A stretch of 64,000 nucleotides of DNA from Litorimonas sp964352855 (GTDB lineage: Bacteria > Pseudomonadota > Alphaproteobacteria > Caulobacterales > Maricaulaceae): assembly GCA_964352855.1 (NCBI GenBank), contig CAYGTR010000008.1, positions 1 to 64,000 on the forward strand, read 5' to 3'. Shown here piece by piece: positions 25,086 through 33,984 of this stretch. Position 1 is the stretch's first letter. Each line of letters opens with the position of its first letter. Made by a program: the position numbers and the translations under genes. The notes below the pieces were generated by a model, which was given only the letters and a program-made list of their open reading frames with translations, made no database searches and was not told the DNA's origin.

Positions 25086-25945
25086 GCCATGCTGAGAGAC
25101 CTATCCCCAAGCTTGCAGGGGTGTGCGGGTGGCCTATCCATCACTCACTCTCTCCTGTCCTGCATAACTTTTGGCTGCGAAAGGCCGGCTTGCCGGGTGC
25201 TTATATTCCTTTCGCCGTGCGTCCGGATAATGCGGTCGCTGCATTTAAGAGCCTGAAGCAGACATCAATCTCCGGCGTAAATGTGACACTCCCTTTGAAA
25301 CGACAAGCTTTTCTCGCCGCAGATGATCATACAGCGGACGCTCTAAAGCTGGGGGTCGCAAATTGCCTTTATAAAAGTCAGGGTAAGCTCATCGCGCATA
25401 ATACGGATATGCAGGGTTTTGCGGCGCCGCTCCTTTCAAAAATTGACGCAAAGAGCCTCTCGCAAAGCTCGGTTTTATTGATCGGTGCCGGTGGGGCGTC
25501 CAGAGCCGTGATCGGCGCGTTATTATCTCTAAATGTGCCTGAAATCCGGATAACAAACAGAACAGACAGTAAGGCCGAGGAACTCGTAAACACCGTCAAT
25601 GTGCCCAGTCTTTATAACCTGCCTTGGTCACAAAGACATGAAGCTGTCGGGGCCAGTCATATTATCATAAATGCGACATCGGCGGGCATGGTAGGCTATC
25701 CTAAACTGGATGTATCCCTTAAGAATGTGCGAAGGGGCACTTTGGTTTATGACCTTATATATACACCGAGGCGCACCCCCTTTTTGAAAACGGCACAATT
25801 AAAAGGCTGTGTGACGCTTGGGGGTTTAGAGATGTTAATTGAACAGGCACGACCCAGCTTTCGTTATTTTTTCGGCCAACTCCCCCCGAAAGACGCCAAC
25901 CCCACAGAGCTTCTCTATAAGTGTTTAAAAACAGGCGAAAGATGA
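25082..25945 (+). CDS. aroE: Shikimate dehydrogenase
   Basis: NADPH-dependent reduction of 3-dehydroshikimate in aromatic amino acid synthesis. The 287-residue protein has the substrate-binding GWPIHHSLSPVLHNFWL (residues 12-28), GVNVTLPLKRQ with catalytic Lys (about 66-76), the NADP loop LLIGAGGASRAVIGALL (about 137-153), ITNRT, and the closing GLEMLIEQA. It starts in the ATGA shared with maf and overlaps coaE by another ATGA at 25942-25945. Confidence 0.96.
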   Translation: MSHAERPIPKLAGVCGWPIHHSLSPVLHNFWLRKAGLPGAYIPFAVRPDNAVAAFKSLKQTSISGVNVTLPLKRQAFLAADDHTADALKLGVANCLYKSQGKLIAHNTDMQGFAAPLLSKIDAKSLSQSSVLLIGAGGASRAVIGALLSLNVPEIRITNRTDSKAEELVNTVNVPSLYNLPWSQRHEAVGASHIIINATSAGMVGYPKLDVSLKNVRRGTLVYDLIYTPRRTPFLKTAQLKGCVTLGGLEMLIEQARPSFRYFFGQLPPKDANPTELLYKCLKTGER

Positions 25946-26538
25946 TTATTCTCGGACTGACAGGATCTATCGGTATGGGGAAGACGACAACGGCAAAAAT
26001 GTTTGCAGAAGCCGGATGCCCTGTTTTCGATGCTGACGCGGCCGTGCACAAACTTTATGACAAAGGCGGCAAGGCCGTTCCACTGATCCGCGCCGTTTTT
26101 CCAGACGCCATAAAAGACGAGGTGATCGATAGATCTGTTTTAGCGCAACATATGCGCGCAGACCCACTAAACTTGAAAGTGCTGGAAAGCTTTATCCATC
26201 CTTGGGTAGGAGACATGCGGGCGGAGTTTTTAAAGAAGGCGAAAGAGGGCGGCGCTGATATCGTTGTTTTTGATGTCCCGCTTCTTTTTGAAACAGGAGG
26301 CGACAAAGCGGTGGACTACTCAATCGTCGTGTCTGCGCACGAAGCCATACAAAGAGAGAGAGTTTTGTCACGGGAAGGCATGAGCGCCTCGCTTTTCGAA
26401 ACGCTTTTGGCGCGGCAAATGCCCGACGAAGAAAAGCGCGCACGTGCAGATTTTGTTCTATCCACAGCCATATCTCTTTCAGATACCCGCGAACAGGTGC
26501 AGTCTCTTTTAGATAAGCTGCGGGGTCAGACCGTTTAG
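25942..26538 (+). CDS. coaE: Dephospho-CoA kinase
   Basis: Final enzyme of coenzyme A synthesis, phosphorylating the 3'-OH of dephospho-CoA. The 198-residue protein begins with the P-loop IILGLTGSIGMGKTTTAKMF (residues 2-21), then the CoA-binding segment DADAAVHKLY, HPWVGDMRAEFL and the lid DVPLLFETGGD. I chose the ATG at 25942 because it overlaps the aroE stop as ATGA and puts the P-loop directly at the N-terminus; the longer frame from 25921 adds only seven residues. Confidence 0.96.
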   Translation: MIILGLTGSIGMGKTTTAKMFAEAGCPVFDADAAVHKLYDKGGKAVPLIRAVFPDAIKDEVIDRSVLAQHMRADPLNLKVLESFIHPWVGDMRAEFLKKAKEGGADIVVFDVPLLFETGGDKAVDYSIVVSAHEAIQRERVLSREGMSASLFETLLARQMPDEEKRARADFVLSTAISLSDTREQVQSLLDKLRGQTV

Positions 26539-26553
26539 ATAAGGGTAATTATT

Positions 26554-27273
26554 GTGAGCGGCGTAAGAGAAATTGTTTTCGATACGGAAACCACAGGCTT
26601 TGATGCTAAGGGTGAAGACCGCATCACAGAAATTGGTTGTATCGAGCTTATCGATTGGTTGCCTACAGGAGAGCAATTCCATACGTATCTAGACCCGCAA
26701 AGAGTGGTTCCTGACAAGGTTGTTGAGATCACAGGTCTGACAACCGAGTTTTTACGTGGAAAGCCCCTTTTTAAAGATCAAGCGCAGGCCTTTCTCGACT
26801 TTGTTGGTGACAGCCCTTTAATTGCTCATAATGCGCGATTTGACGAAGGGTTTATCAATGCCGAGTTGATGCGGGCTGGCTTTGAGCCTCTTCCCCCATC
26901 AAAGTTCAAAGATACTTTAGCCATGGCGCATGCCATGTTTCCTGGCTCACCCGCCTCGCTTGATGCATTGTGTCGGCGCTTTGATGTGTCTTTGTCCTCA
27001 CGTGACAAACACGGCGCCATTATTGACTCCGAGCTCTTGGCGGCTGTTTATTTAGAGCTGAAGGGTGGTCGCGCGCGTACATTGGGCTTGGAAACTGAAA
27101 TTGTTGAAACGCACAACCCCTACAGAAACGCTAATGGAAAAATGGCGCGCCAGCGACCAACCCCCTTAAACCATAGGCCTTCTGCGGAAGAAGAGGCTGC
27201 CCATCACGTTTTTATTGCGAAAATGGGCCAGGATATGATTTGGCAAAAATTCTGGGACCGCGAAGCTAATTAA
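26554..27273 (+). CDS. dnaQ: DNA polymerase III epsilon subunit (3'-5' proofreading)
   Basis: DEDDh exonuclease of 239 residues that proofreads for the replicative polymerase. It begins with GTG at 26554. ExoI is EIVFDTETTGFD (Asp/Glu near residues 8-10), ExoII is PLIAHNARFDEGFIN (about 88-102), and ExoIII is DKHGAIIDSELLAAVY with the catalytic His and Asp (about 150-165). The C-terminal tail (about 190-239) probably contacts the polymerase alpha subunit. It closes the ppsR-maf-aroE-coaE run beside the origin and overlaps the convergent phosphodiesterase gene by 8 nt. Confidence 0.95.
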   Translation: MSGVREIVFDTETTGFDAKGEDRITEIGCIELIDWLPTGEQFHTYLDPQRVVPDKVVEITGLTTEFLRGKPLFKDQAQAFLDFVGDSPLIAHNARFDEGFINAELMRAGFEPLPPSKFKDTLAMAHAMFPGSPASLDALCRRFDVSLSSRDKHGAIIDSELLAAVYLELKGGRARTLGLETEIVETHNPYRNANGKMARQRPTPLNHRPSAEEEAAHHVFIAKMGQDMIWQKFWDREAN

Positions 27274-28174
27274 GGGTGCTTAGGCAATTATAAAGCACGT
27301 CTTTTCCGCCCTCACCAACAATCGCAGGTAAGTCAGTCGACCAATCTGATACAAGAAAGACGGCATTGGCTGCTTTTGCTTTCACATCATCTTCACGACT
27401 GACGAGGCCAATATAGCCGAGGGCTTGTGTAGGCTCTGTGGCTTGATCGATATTGCGACCCATCCAAAGAAGCGTTTTTTCAGGCGTTAGACCCTCGCCT
27501 TTATCTTCACCCGGGGCAGATATCAGCATTTCGGGCGCTAAGGCATGGAGCTCTTTCGCGCGCTCACTCGTATAAGCAATCAAGACAACTTGATCTGCCA
27601 TATCATTGTCCCGGATCATGCGTAAAACGTCATCCGTCTTGGCGCTGGATTTGAAGTCGATTTCTAAAAATATTTTGCCTTTAGAGGCTTTAAGCGCGTC
27701 TTCAAGAAATGGCGGTCTTTCGGAACTGAGTGTGCCTGAAAAAGACTTAAGTAAGATTTTTTCAACGTCTTCAAGTGTGGAGCTGGCAACAGGGCCTGTG
27801 CCTGTTGATTTTCTCTCCCAGACACCGTCATGAAATAAAATTTGCTCTCCGCTTTTTAGGCCTGCAACATCTATCTCTGCGATGAGCGTGCCTTCATCAA
27901 TAAGCCGACGGAGGCCTTCAAGACTGTTTTCAGGAATATCCCAAGCACGTGACACACCCCGGTGTGCCGCAATAATGGCATTGTCTTTGGGCACACAAGC
28001 GAGGACGTCAGCGAAGCTGTAATCAAATAAATTCGGGACAGCCTTCGTCTCAGAGGCTATCTCTACTACGGGTGCCTCTAAAACATCACTGACAACGGCT
28101 TTGGGTTGGCAAGCCACGGCGATTAAAGCTGTGAGGCTTGTGGCCAATAACAAAGACAAGCGTTTTGAAAACAT
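27266..28174 (-). CDS. Glycerophosphodiester phosphodiesterase-like lipoprotein
   Basis: TIM-barrel phosphodiesterase family protein (302 residues) that would hydrolyse glycerophosphodiesters to glycerol 3-phosphate. The catalytic segment IIAAHRGVSRAWDIPENSLEGLRR (AHRG and ENSL, near residue 65) is followed by LIAEIDVAG and LFHDGVWERKSTGTG with the metal-binding Glu, Asp and His. A signal peptide with lipobox-like ALIAVAC near residue 22 suggests a lipoprotein. The ATG at 28174 has an AGGA site about 9 nt upstream; an in-frame GTG at 28180 is too close to it. It runs convergent with dnaQ and divergent from mnmE. Confidence 0.86.
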   Translation of the reverse strand: MFSKRLSLLLATSLTALIAVACQPKAVVSDVLEAPVVEIASETKAVPNLFDYSFADVLACVPKDNAIIAAHRGVSRAWDIPENSLEGLRRLIDEGTLIAEIDVAGLKSGEQILFHDGVWERKSTGTGPVASSTLEDVEKILLKSFSGTLSSERPPFLEDALKASKGKIFLEIDFKSSAKTDDVLRMIRDNDMADQVVLIAYTSERAKELHALAPEMLISAPGEDKGEGLTPEKTLLWMGRNIDQATEPTQALGYIGLVSREDDVKAKAANAVFLVSDWSTDLPAIVGEGGKDVLYNCLSTLN

Positions 28175-28227
28175 GAGCACAATCCTTTATCTTTACGTAG
28201 CGTGCTGTTTCGCTTTATAGGCCGCGC

Positions 28228-29580
28228 ATGGATAAACCAAGCCCCATTAAAGAAGCAAGTGAGACTATTTTCTCATTAAGCTCTGCCCCCGGACGCGCGG
28301 GTGTCGCCGTTTTTCGGTTAAGCGGGCCTGCCTGTTCTGATGTGATAGAGCGGATCACGCAAAGGGCTCTTCCGAAAGCGCGGTTTGCAGCTTTAAGGAT
28401 GATTAAGGACTCGAAAAACCAACCTATTGACGAGGCCGTGACGCTTTGGTTTCCGGCCCCCGCTAGTTTTACAGGTGAAGACTGTGCAGAGTTTCAAACA
28501 CACGGCAGCGCGGCGGTGATAGAGGGTTTAAGCCGTACCTTGTTGGGACTCGGCCTTCGCCAAGCTGAGCCGGGAGAGTTTACGCGACGGGCTGTGCAAA
28601 ACGGCAAAATGGACTTAACCGAGGCAGAGGGGCTCGCTGATTTAATAGATGCGCAAACCGAAGGGCAGCGAGTTCAAGCGATTCGGCAGATGGGTGGGGG
28701 GCTTCGCGATCTCTACGAGGGTTGGAGAGAGCGCTTATTGGATGCTTTGGCGCAGATTGAGGGTGAAATCGACTTCCCCGACGAGGCGGATATACCAGAC
28801 ACACTCTCACATGGGGCATATGGGCCGCTCTCAGAGCTGGCATTGGATATGCAAGACGCCTTAGGCGATATGGGTCGGGGGGCATCTATTCGTTCAGGGC
28901 TGGATGTGGCAATTATCGGGGCCCCGAATGCAGGCAAGTCGACACTTATCAATGCGTTGACGCGACGGGACGTGGCGATTACCTCACCGGAGGCCGGAAC
29001 AACACGTGATATCGTTGAGGCACAAATGGTGATTGCGGGCTTGCCCGTAACACTATCCGATACGGCGGGCTTAAGAGAAACGGAAAATGCGATTGAGGCC
29101 GAAGGCGTTAAAAGGGCGAAAAAGAGAGCGGATGAGGCGGAGATAACAATTTACGTGTTGCGCCCGGGTGTAACGGAGCCAAGTGATGATATAGTCTCAC
29201 ACCTGACAGAAAATGATATTATTTTAATAAATAAATCAATGACTTACGAATATTTTGATGTTGAGGCGGCGTGCTCTGTGATTGTGGGTGATTTGCTGCA
29301 GCCCTCAACGGAAAAAGCTGTATTTGAAAAATTAAGCGCAATCATCCGAGACAATTTTTCAGTAGGTCAAGACGCGAGCCTGACGCGCGAAAGGCATGGA
29401 GACTGTGTGGGCAGAGCGCATCATTTTATTTTAAAAGCACAATCACATCTTGGTGCTGCTCCCGAGCTTGCAGGCGACGATTTACGGTCCGCCTTGCGCG
29501 CCTTGTCGGAATTGGCTGGTGAAACAGATATTGAGGCTGTCTTTGATCGGATTTTCTCCCGCTTCTGCGTTGGGAAGTAG
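28228..29580 (+). CDS. mnmE: tRNA uridine-5-carboxymethylaminomethyl modification GTPase MnmE
   Basis: Works with MnmG to place cmnm5 or related groups on U34 of tRNAs that read NNA/NNG codons. The 450-residue protein has the N-terminal formyl-THF-binding domain (IFSLSSAPGRAGVAVFRLSGP, in pieces), a helical domain, the GTPase P-loop IIGAPNAGKSTLIN (about 229-242), G3 DTAGLRE, and the C-terminal Cys motif FCVGK that ends the protein. mnmG follows after a 95-nt gap that contains a parS site. Located in the usual mnmE-mnmG-rsmG-parA-parB order. Confidence 0.96.
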   Translation: MDKPSPIKEASETIFSLSSAPGRAGVAVFRLSGPACSDVIERITQRALPKARFAALRMIKDSKNQPIDEAVTLWFPAPASFTGEDCAEFQTHGSAAVIEGLSRTLLGLGLRQAEPGEFTRRAVQNGKMDLTEAEGLADLIDAQTEGQRVQAIRQMGGGLRDLYEGWRERLLDALAQIEGEIDFPDEADIPDTLSHGAYGPLSELALDMQDALGDMGRGASIRSGLDVAIIGAPNAGKSTLINALTRRDVAITSPEAGTTRDIVEAQMVIAGLPVTLSDTAGLRETENAIEAEGVKRAKKRADEAEITIYVLRPGVTEPSDDIVSHLTENDIILINKSMTYEYFDVEAACSVIVGDLLQPSTEKAVFEKLSAIIRDNFSVGQDASLTRERHGDCVGRAHHFILKAQSHLGAAPELAGDDLRSALRALSELAGETDIEAVFDRIFSRFCVGK

Positions 29581-29642
29581 CGCGCTCTCGACAGAGTGTA
29601 TGACTTCCATTATGAGCCTTTCAAATTGACTATGTAAGTTGA

Positions 29643-29658
29643 TGTTTCACGTGAAACA
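29643..29658. promoter_or_regulatory. parS centromere site 1
   Basis: TGTTTCACGTGAAACA, the consensus 16-bp parS palindrome for chromosomal ParB, perfect over all 16 bp. It lies between mnmE and mnmG, 17 nt before the mnmG ATG. Confidence 0.95.
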
Positions 29659-29675
29659 TATTTGAGACACTGATT

Positions 29676-31547
29676 ATGACCCAATCATGGGATGTTATAA
29701 TTATAGGCGGTGGGCATGCCGGTTGTGAGGCAGCGAGTGCGTCCGCACGCATGGGGGCCAGAACACTTCTTTTGACTCATAAGTTAGAAACAATTGGTGA
29801 AATGTCCTGTAACCCTGCGATTGGTGGTTTGGGTAAAGGCCATTTGGTGCGTGAGGTAGACGCCTTAGGGGGGTTAATGGGATTGGTTGCTGATGCCTCT
29901 GGCATTCAGTTTCGTCTTCTCAACCGCTCCAAAGGTCCCGCTGTTCAGGGTCCCCGAACCCAATCGGATCGGTTTTTGTACCGAAATGCTATGCAGGCGG
30001 CTTTGGGCAGTGTTGAAAACCTGTCTTTAATGGCGGGCGCGGCTGAAGATCTCTTGATTGAGCGCGGTCAGGTGGCTGGTGTTATTACCTCCAATGGCGA
30101 GACTTTGCTGACAAAACGCGTTGTTCTGACAACAGGCACGTTCTTAAAGGGTATGATCCACATTGGAGACACGCGTATTCCTGCCGGTCGTGTTGGCGAA
30201 CGTCCATCTATCGGTTTAAGTGACCGTCTCTATGATTTAGGCCTTTTAATGGGCCGCCTTAAAACAGGGACCCCTGCCCGCTTGCGTAAAAGCTCAATAG
30301 ATTGGGGTTCGCTGGATATGCAGGTTGCCGATGATTCTCCTGTGCCTTTTTCTTTTCTGAACTCTGACATCACTGTACCTCAGATATCTTGTGGTATCAC
30401 GCACACAAATGCTGATACGCATAAGGTTATTCAGGACAACATAACTCTTTCCGCTATCAATAATGGCTCAATATCCGGGCGTGGACCCCGTTATTGTCCG
30501 TCCATAGAAGACAAGGTTGTGCGATTTGCCGACCGTGATCGTCATCAGATCTTTTTGGAACCCGAAGGCCTTCCCGGCAATCCTGATGGTGATATTGTTT
30601 ATCCGAATGGTATTTCGTCCTCTTTGCCCGAACAAGTTCAGGATAAGTTTCTTCGAACAATGCGCGGCCTCGAAGATGTGGTGGTTGAGCGTTATGGCTA
30701 CGCAATTGAGTATGATTATGTAGACCCGCGTGAGCTGCAAAGCACATTAGAGGTTAAAAAACTTTCAGGCCTTTACCTTGCGGGTCAGATCAACGGGACA
30801 ACAGGTTATGAAGAGGCTGCGGCTCAGGGGTTGATTGCCGGTTCAAATGCGGCTTTGGCGGAACAGGGGCGAGAGGCTTTAATTCTGGACAGAAGCCAAG
30901 CTTATATAGGCGTCATGATTGATGACTTGATTTCCAAAGGTGTGACAGAGCCTTACCGTATGTTTACGTCTCGCGCGGAATATCGCTTAGCCTTACGGGC
31001 TGACAATGCAGATACGCGCCTGACTCCAATTGCCGAAAATTTAGGCATGATAACCCATCAGCGCTCAGATGTGTTTCACGTGAAACATAAGGCCTATGAT
31101 GCGGCCAAGGTTTTGGCTGAGAGGCTTGAAGCCTCACCCAATGTGTTGAAAGCAAGGGGTTTATCAATCAATCAAGACGGGGTTACGCGAACCGTTCTTG
31201 ACCTGTTGGCTTACCCTGACATTGATATTGATACCCTCAAGCCTATCTGGCCGGAGCTGTCAGGTTTAAGCGAGGAGCAAGCTGTTTATCTTAAAACACA
31301 TGCGACCTATGCCGGCTACCTAGAACGGCAAGCAAAAGATATTGAGGCTTTCCGGCGTGATGCGGGCTTACGCATCCCGACAGATATGCAGTATAGCGCC
31401 ATTGGGGGCCTTTCTAATGAAGTCCGCCAAAAACTGAGTGATGCCAGACCTGAAACTCTTGGACAGGCGGCGAAGCTTGAGGGTGTGACGCCGGGTGCTT
31501 TAATGGCGGTTCTTGCTTTTCTCAAAAAGAACTCTCGTGCCGCATAA
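29676..31547 (+). CDS. mnmG: tRNA U34 modification enzyme MnmG (GidA)
   Basis: FAD-dependent partner of MnmE in tRNA U34 modification, 623 residues. The N-terminal Rossmann loop VIIIGGGHAGCEAASASARMG binds FAD. CNPAIGGLGKGHLVREVDALGG (in pieces, about 45-66), GTFLKGMIHIG, GRLKTGTPARL and the C-terminal helical block (about 550-623) follow the family. A parS site is embedded in the reading frame at 31072-31087 and is read as the FHVKH part of DVFHVKHKAYD (about residue 466), so selection acts on both DNA and protein. It overlaps rsmG by 11 nt. Confidence 0.97.
   Translation: MTQSWDVIIIGGGHAGCEAASASARMGARTLLLTHKLETIGEMSCNPAIGGLGKGHLVREVDALGGLMGLVADASGIQFRLLNRSKGPAVQGPRTQSDRFLYRNAMQAALGSVENLSLMAGAAEDLLIERGQVAGVITSNGETLLTKRVVLTTGTFLKGMIHIGDTRIPAGRVGERPSIGLSDRLYDLGLLMGRLKTGTPARLRKSSIDWGSLDMQVADDSPVPFSFLNSDITVPQISCGITHTNADTHKVIQDNITLSAINNGSISGRGPRYCPSIEDKVVRFADRDRHQIFLEPEGLPGNPDGDIVYPNGISSSLPEQVQDKFLRTMRGLEDVVVERYGYAIEYDYVDPRELQSTLEVKKLSGLYLAGQINGTTGYEEAAAQGLIAGSNAALAEQGREALILDRSQAYIGVMIDDLISKGVTEPYRMFTSRAEYRLALRADNADTRLTPIAENLGMITHQRSDVFHVKHKAYDAAKVLAERLEASPNVLKARGLSINQDGVTRTVLDLLAYPDIDIDTLKPIWPELSGLSEEQAVYLKTHATYAGYLERQAKDIEAFRRDAGLRIPTDMQYSAIGGLSNEVRQKLSDARPETLGQAAKLEGVTPGALMAVLAFLKKNSRAA
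31072..31087. promoter_or_regulatory. parS centromere site 2, inside mnmG
   Basis: TGTTTCACGTGAAACA, identical to site 1 and perfect over 16 bp, within the mnmG coding frame about 1.4 kb from site 1. It encodes part of FHVKH. Confidence 0.93.
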
Positions 31548-32157
31548 GGACGACTTTCAAGCAAAAACCAAAGTTTCACGTGAAACATTAACGCTTTATG
31601 ATAAATGGCATCAGCTTCTATTAAAATGGAACCGCCGCATAAATTTAGTGGCTGACTCGACGCTGCCCGAGTTCTGGACTCGCCATGCGCTTGATAGTTG
31701 GCAAATCACGCCTTATTTATCGCCAACAGACACAAAAATACTCGATTTTGGATCAGGGGCGGGATTTCCGGGGCTGGCAGCGTCTATTGCGTTGATGGGT
31801 AAGCCGGGCGCGGCGGTTGTCCTAACCGAGTCGGCAGGTAAAAAAGCAAGTTTCCTACGAACTGCCATTCGAGAGCTGAGCTTGCCTGCAACCGTCCATG
31901 GCGGCCGGATAGAAGACCTCGATTCGTTTGAAGCTGATGTTGTAACAGCGCGCGCCTTTGCGCCTTTGGAACGCTTATTGAGTTACGCGGAGCCTTTCCT
32001 CTCAGCCGACACGCGGTTGATTTTACTGAAGGGCGCGGCTGTGGATGAAGAGATAGAAGCAGCGCGGGCGACATGGACATTTGACTTTGAAACTGTAAAA
32101 AGTCTGTCAGATGATATGGGGTGTGTGTTAATTATAAATCACGCAAAACAGCTCTAA
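31537..32157 (+). CDS. rsmG: 16S rRNA m7G527 methyltransferase RsmG (GidB)
   Basis: SAM-dependent methyltransferase of 206 residues that modifies G527 of 16S rRNA. The SAM loop is ILDFGSGAGFPGLAASIA (about 67-84), and an NLVADSTLPEFWTRHALDS segment (about 37-55) is typical. I chose GTG at 31537 because it gives a usual 11-nt overlap with the mnmG stop; a TTG at 31513 would lie further inside mnmG. A parS site at 31572-31587 encodes KVSRET near residue 13. The N-terminal VSRET is common in alphaproteobacterial RsmG for this reason. Confidence 0.95.
   Translation: MPHKDDFQAKTKVSRETLTLYDKWHQLLLKWNRRINLVADSTLPEFWTRHALDSWQITPYLSPTDTKILDFGSGAGFPGLAASIALMGKPGAAVVLTESAGKKASFLRTAIRELSLPATVHGGRIEDLDSFEADVVTARAFAPLERLLSYAEPFLSADTRLILLKGAAVDEEIEAARATWTFDFETVKSLSDDMGCVLIINHAKQL
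31572..31587. promoter_or_regulatory. parS centromere site 3, inside rsmG
   Basis: AGTTTCACGTGAAACA: the 14-bp core GTTTCACGTGAAAC is a perfect palindrome, and only the first flank base differs from sites 1 and 2. It is in the rsmG coding frame and encodes VSRET. Confidence 0.92.
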
Positions 32158-32178
32158 CTAATTGAAAAGGCTATGTAA

Positions 32179-32970
32179 ATGCGCGTAATTGCCATTGTTA
32201 ATCAAAAAGGTGGGGTTGGCAAAACAACGACATCTATTAACTTGGCGGCCGCTTTGGCCCTCGAGGGCCAGTCAGTGCTTTTAATTGATATTGACCCCCA
32301 AGGAAATGCGTCGACAGGCTTGGGTGTCCCGCGCCATAACCGAGACGATTCAATTTATCACGTGTTGACTGAGGGCTTGCCATTGGCGGACGCTGTTCAA
32401 AATACATCTATCGAAGGGCTCTGTATCGTGACGTCTCACATTGATTTGTCAGCCGCAGAAATGGAAATCGGCAATGCTGAGGGTCGGACTGTACTTTTAA
32501 GGAACGCGATCGCTGAAATGGTAAGAGGGGGTCGTCATAAGTTTGACTATGTACTTATTGATTGCCCCCCTTCCCTCAATTTGTTGACGATCAATTCTCT
32601 GGTGGCGGCTCGGTCTGTGATTGTCCCGTTGCAATGTGAGTTTTTTGCGCTGGAAGGCTTGAGCCAACTCTTGAAGACGGTTGAGATGGCCAAAGCAAAC
32701 CTCAACCCCTCTCTTGTGATTGATGGTGTCATGCTCACCATGTATGACCAGAGAAATCGATTATCAGCGCAGGTGGCCGATGATGTCCGCAAACATTTGG
32801 GGCGTGCGGTGTTCAAAACTCTTATTCCGCGTAATGTCCGCATCGCCGAGGCGCCCTCTTTTGGCCAACCTGTTTTGATTTATGATCCCATCTGTGCCGG
32901 CTCTATAGCTTACCGTGAACTGGCGACGGAAATATTATCACGTCACCGTCGGACAAAAATTAATTTATAA
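32179..32970 (+). CDS. parA: Chromosome-partitioning ATPase ParA
   Basis: Walker-type ATPase of 263 residues that binds nucleoid DNA and moves ParB-parS complexes. The deviant Walker A is VNQKGGVGKTTTSINLA (residues 7-23), followed by LIDIDPQGNASTGLG (Walker A' with the conserved Asp) and YVLIDCPPSLNLLTINSL (Walker B). The CEFFALEGLSQL region is the usual ParA/Soj sequence. It starts 21 nt after rsmG and is followed 32 nt later by parB. Its size fits chromosomal ParA without a DNA-binding N-terminal extension. Confidence 0.97.
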   Translation: MRVIAIVNQKGGVGKTTTSINLAAALALEGQSVLLIDIDPQGNASTGLGVPRHNRDDSIYHVLTEGLPLADAVQNTSIEGLCIVTSHIDLSAAEMEIGNAEGRTVLLRNAIAEMVRGGRHKFDYVLIDCPPSLNLLTINSLVAARSVIVPLQCEFFALEGLSQLLKTVEMAKANLNPSLVIDGVMLTMYDQRNRLSAQVADDVRKHLGRAVFKTLIPRNVRIAEAPSFGQPVLIYDPICAGSIAYRELATEILSRHRRTKINL

Positions 32971-33002
32971 GAATAAATAATTTATAACAAGGACTTAGCC
33001 AG

Positions 33003-33983
33003 ATGGCCAAAGCACCAGATAACAAGACACTCTCTCCAAAAAAAAAGACAACCGAGCGTGGCTTAGGGCGTGGCTTGTCGGCGCTTATGAGTGACATTTC
33101 CGCCCTTCCTACAGAAAAAACCTCTCAAGAAAAAATCTCTAAAGCGCCAAAAACAACGGATAAAGCCGATGAAGGCACATCAACGCCAGATGTCACGGAT
33201 AAACGGGTTCAATTTGTCTCAATTGATAAGCTTGAGCGTAACCCTGATCAGCCCCGCCGTTACTTTGACAAGGAAAAGCTCTCAGAATTAACCGAGTCCA
33301 TCAAAACGAAGGGTGTCTTGCAGCCGATCTTAGTCCGCCCCCTCCCTAATAAAAAGGAGGGCTCGTTTCAAATCGTAGCAGGCGAACGACGTTGGCAGGC
33401 CGCAACAAGCGCAGGTTTGACAACGATGCCGGTGCTTATTCGAGCGCTTAATGACGAAGAAGTGCTTCAAATCGGTGTTATCGAAAATGTTCAACGCGCA
33501 GATTTGAACCCGATCGAAGAAGCAAAAGCTTATGATGCTCTAATTTCGCAATTTTATCGTAAACAAGACGAGGTAGCAGAAGCCGTCGGGAAATCGCGCT
33601 CATATATCACAAATATGCTGCGCCTATTGAAATTACCGGAACGCGCTCAGGATATGTTGGCGCAAGGAAAAATAACGACTGGACATGCGCGGGCCATTAT
33701 ATCCGCACCTGATCCAACAGCGTTGGCAGATGAAATTGCCGAAAAATCATTAAGCGTAAGAGAAGCCGAAGACTGGGTGCGCCGGATTAAAAAGACAGGC
33801 GGAAAAATACCTCAGGCGCGTAAATATAAGGATGCAGATACGCAGTCTGTGGAAAAACGCCTCACAGATGCGCTTGGTTTACAGGTAGACCTTAATCATA
33901 AAGGCCCGGGCGGCTCTTTGAAAATTGCCTATAAAACTGGCGAGCAATTGGAAGATATTATCCGAAAGCTCGCCAAGAGCTGA
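33003..33983 (+). CDS. parB: Chromosome-partitioning CTPase ParB
   Basis: Sequence-specific DNA clamp (326 residues) that loads at parS and spreads. The N-terminal RGLGRGLSALM (about 20-30) is the peptide that stimulates ParA. Box I DKLERNPDQPRRYFDKEKL is followed by VAGERRWQAA (box II, CTP/nucleotide site near 130), and the helix-turn-helix lies around VGKSRSYITNMLRLLKLP (about 197-214). The C-terminal dimerisation part ends at LEDIIRKLAKS. Three parS sites lie 1.4-3.4 kb upstream. It is convergent with the mscS-type gene, separated by 1 nt. Confidence 0.97.
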   Translation: MAKAPDNKTLSPKKKTTERGLGRGLSALMSDISALPTEKTSQEKISKAPKTTDKADEGTSTPDVTDKRVQFVSIDKLERNPDQPRRYFDKEKLSELTESIKTKGVLQPILVRPLPNKKEGSFQIVAGERRWQAATSAGLTTMPVLIRALNDEEVLQIGVIENVQRADLNPIEEAKAYDALISQFYRKQDEVAEAVGKSRSYITNMLRLLKLPERAQDMLAQGKITTGHARAIISAPDPTALADEIAEKSLSVREAEDWVRRIKKTGGKIPQARKYKDADTQSVEKRLTDALGLQVDLNHKGPGGSLKIAYKTGEQLEDIIRKLAKS

Positions 33984-33984
33984 T

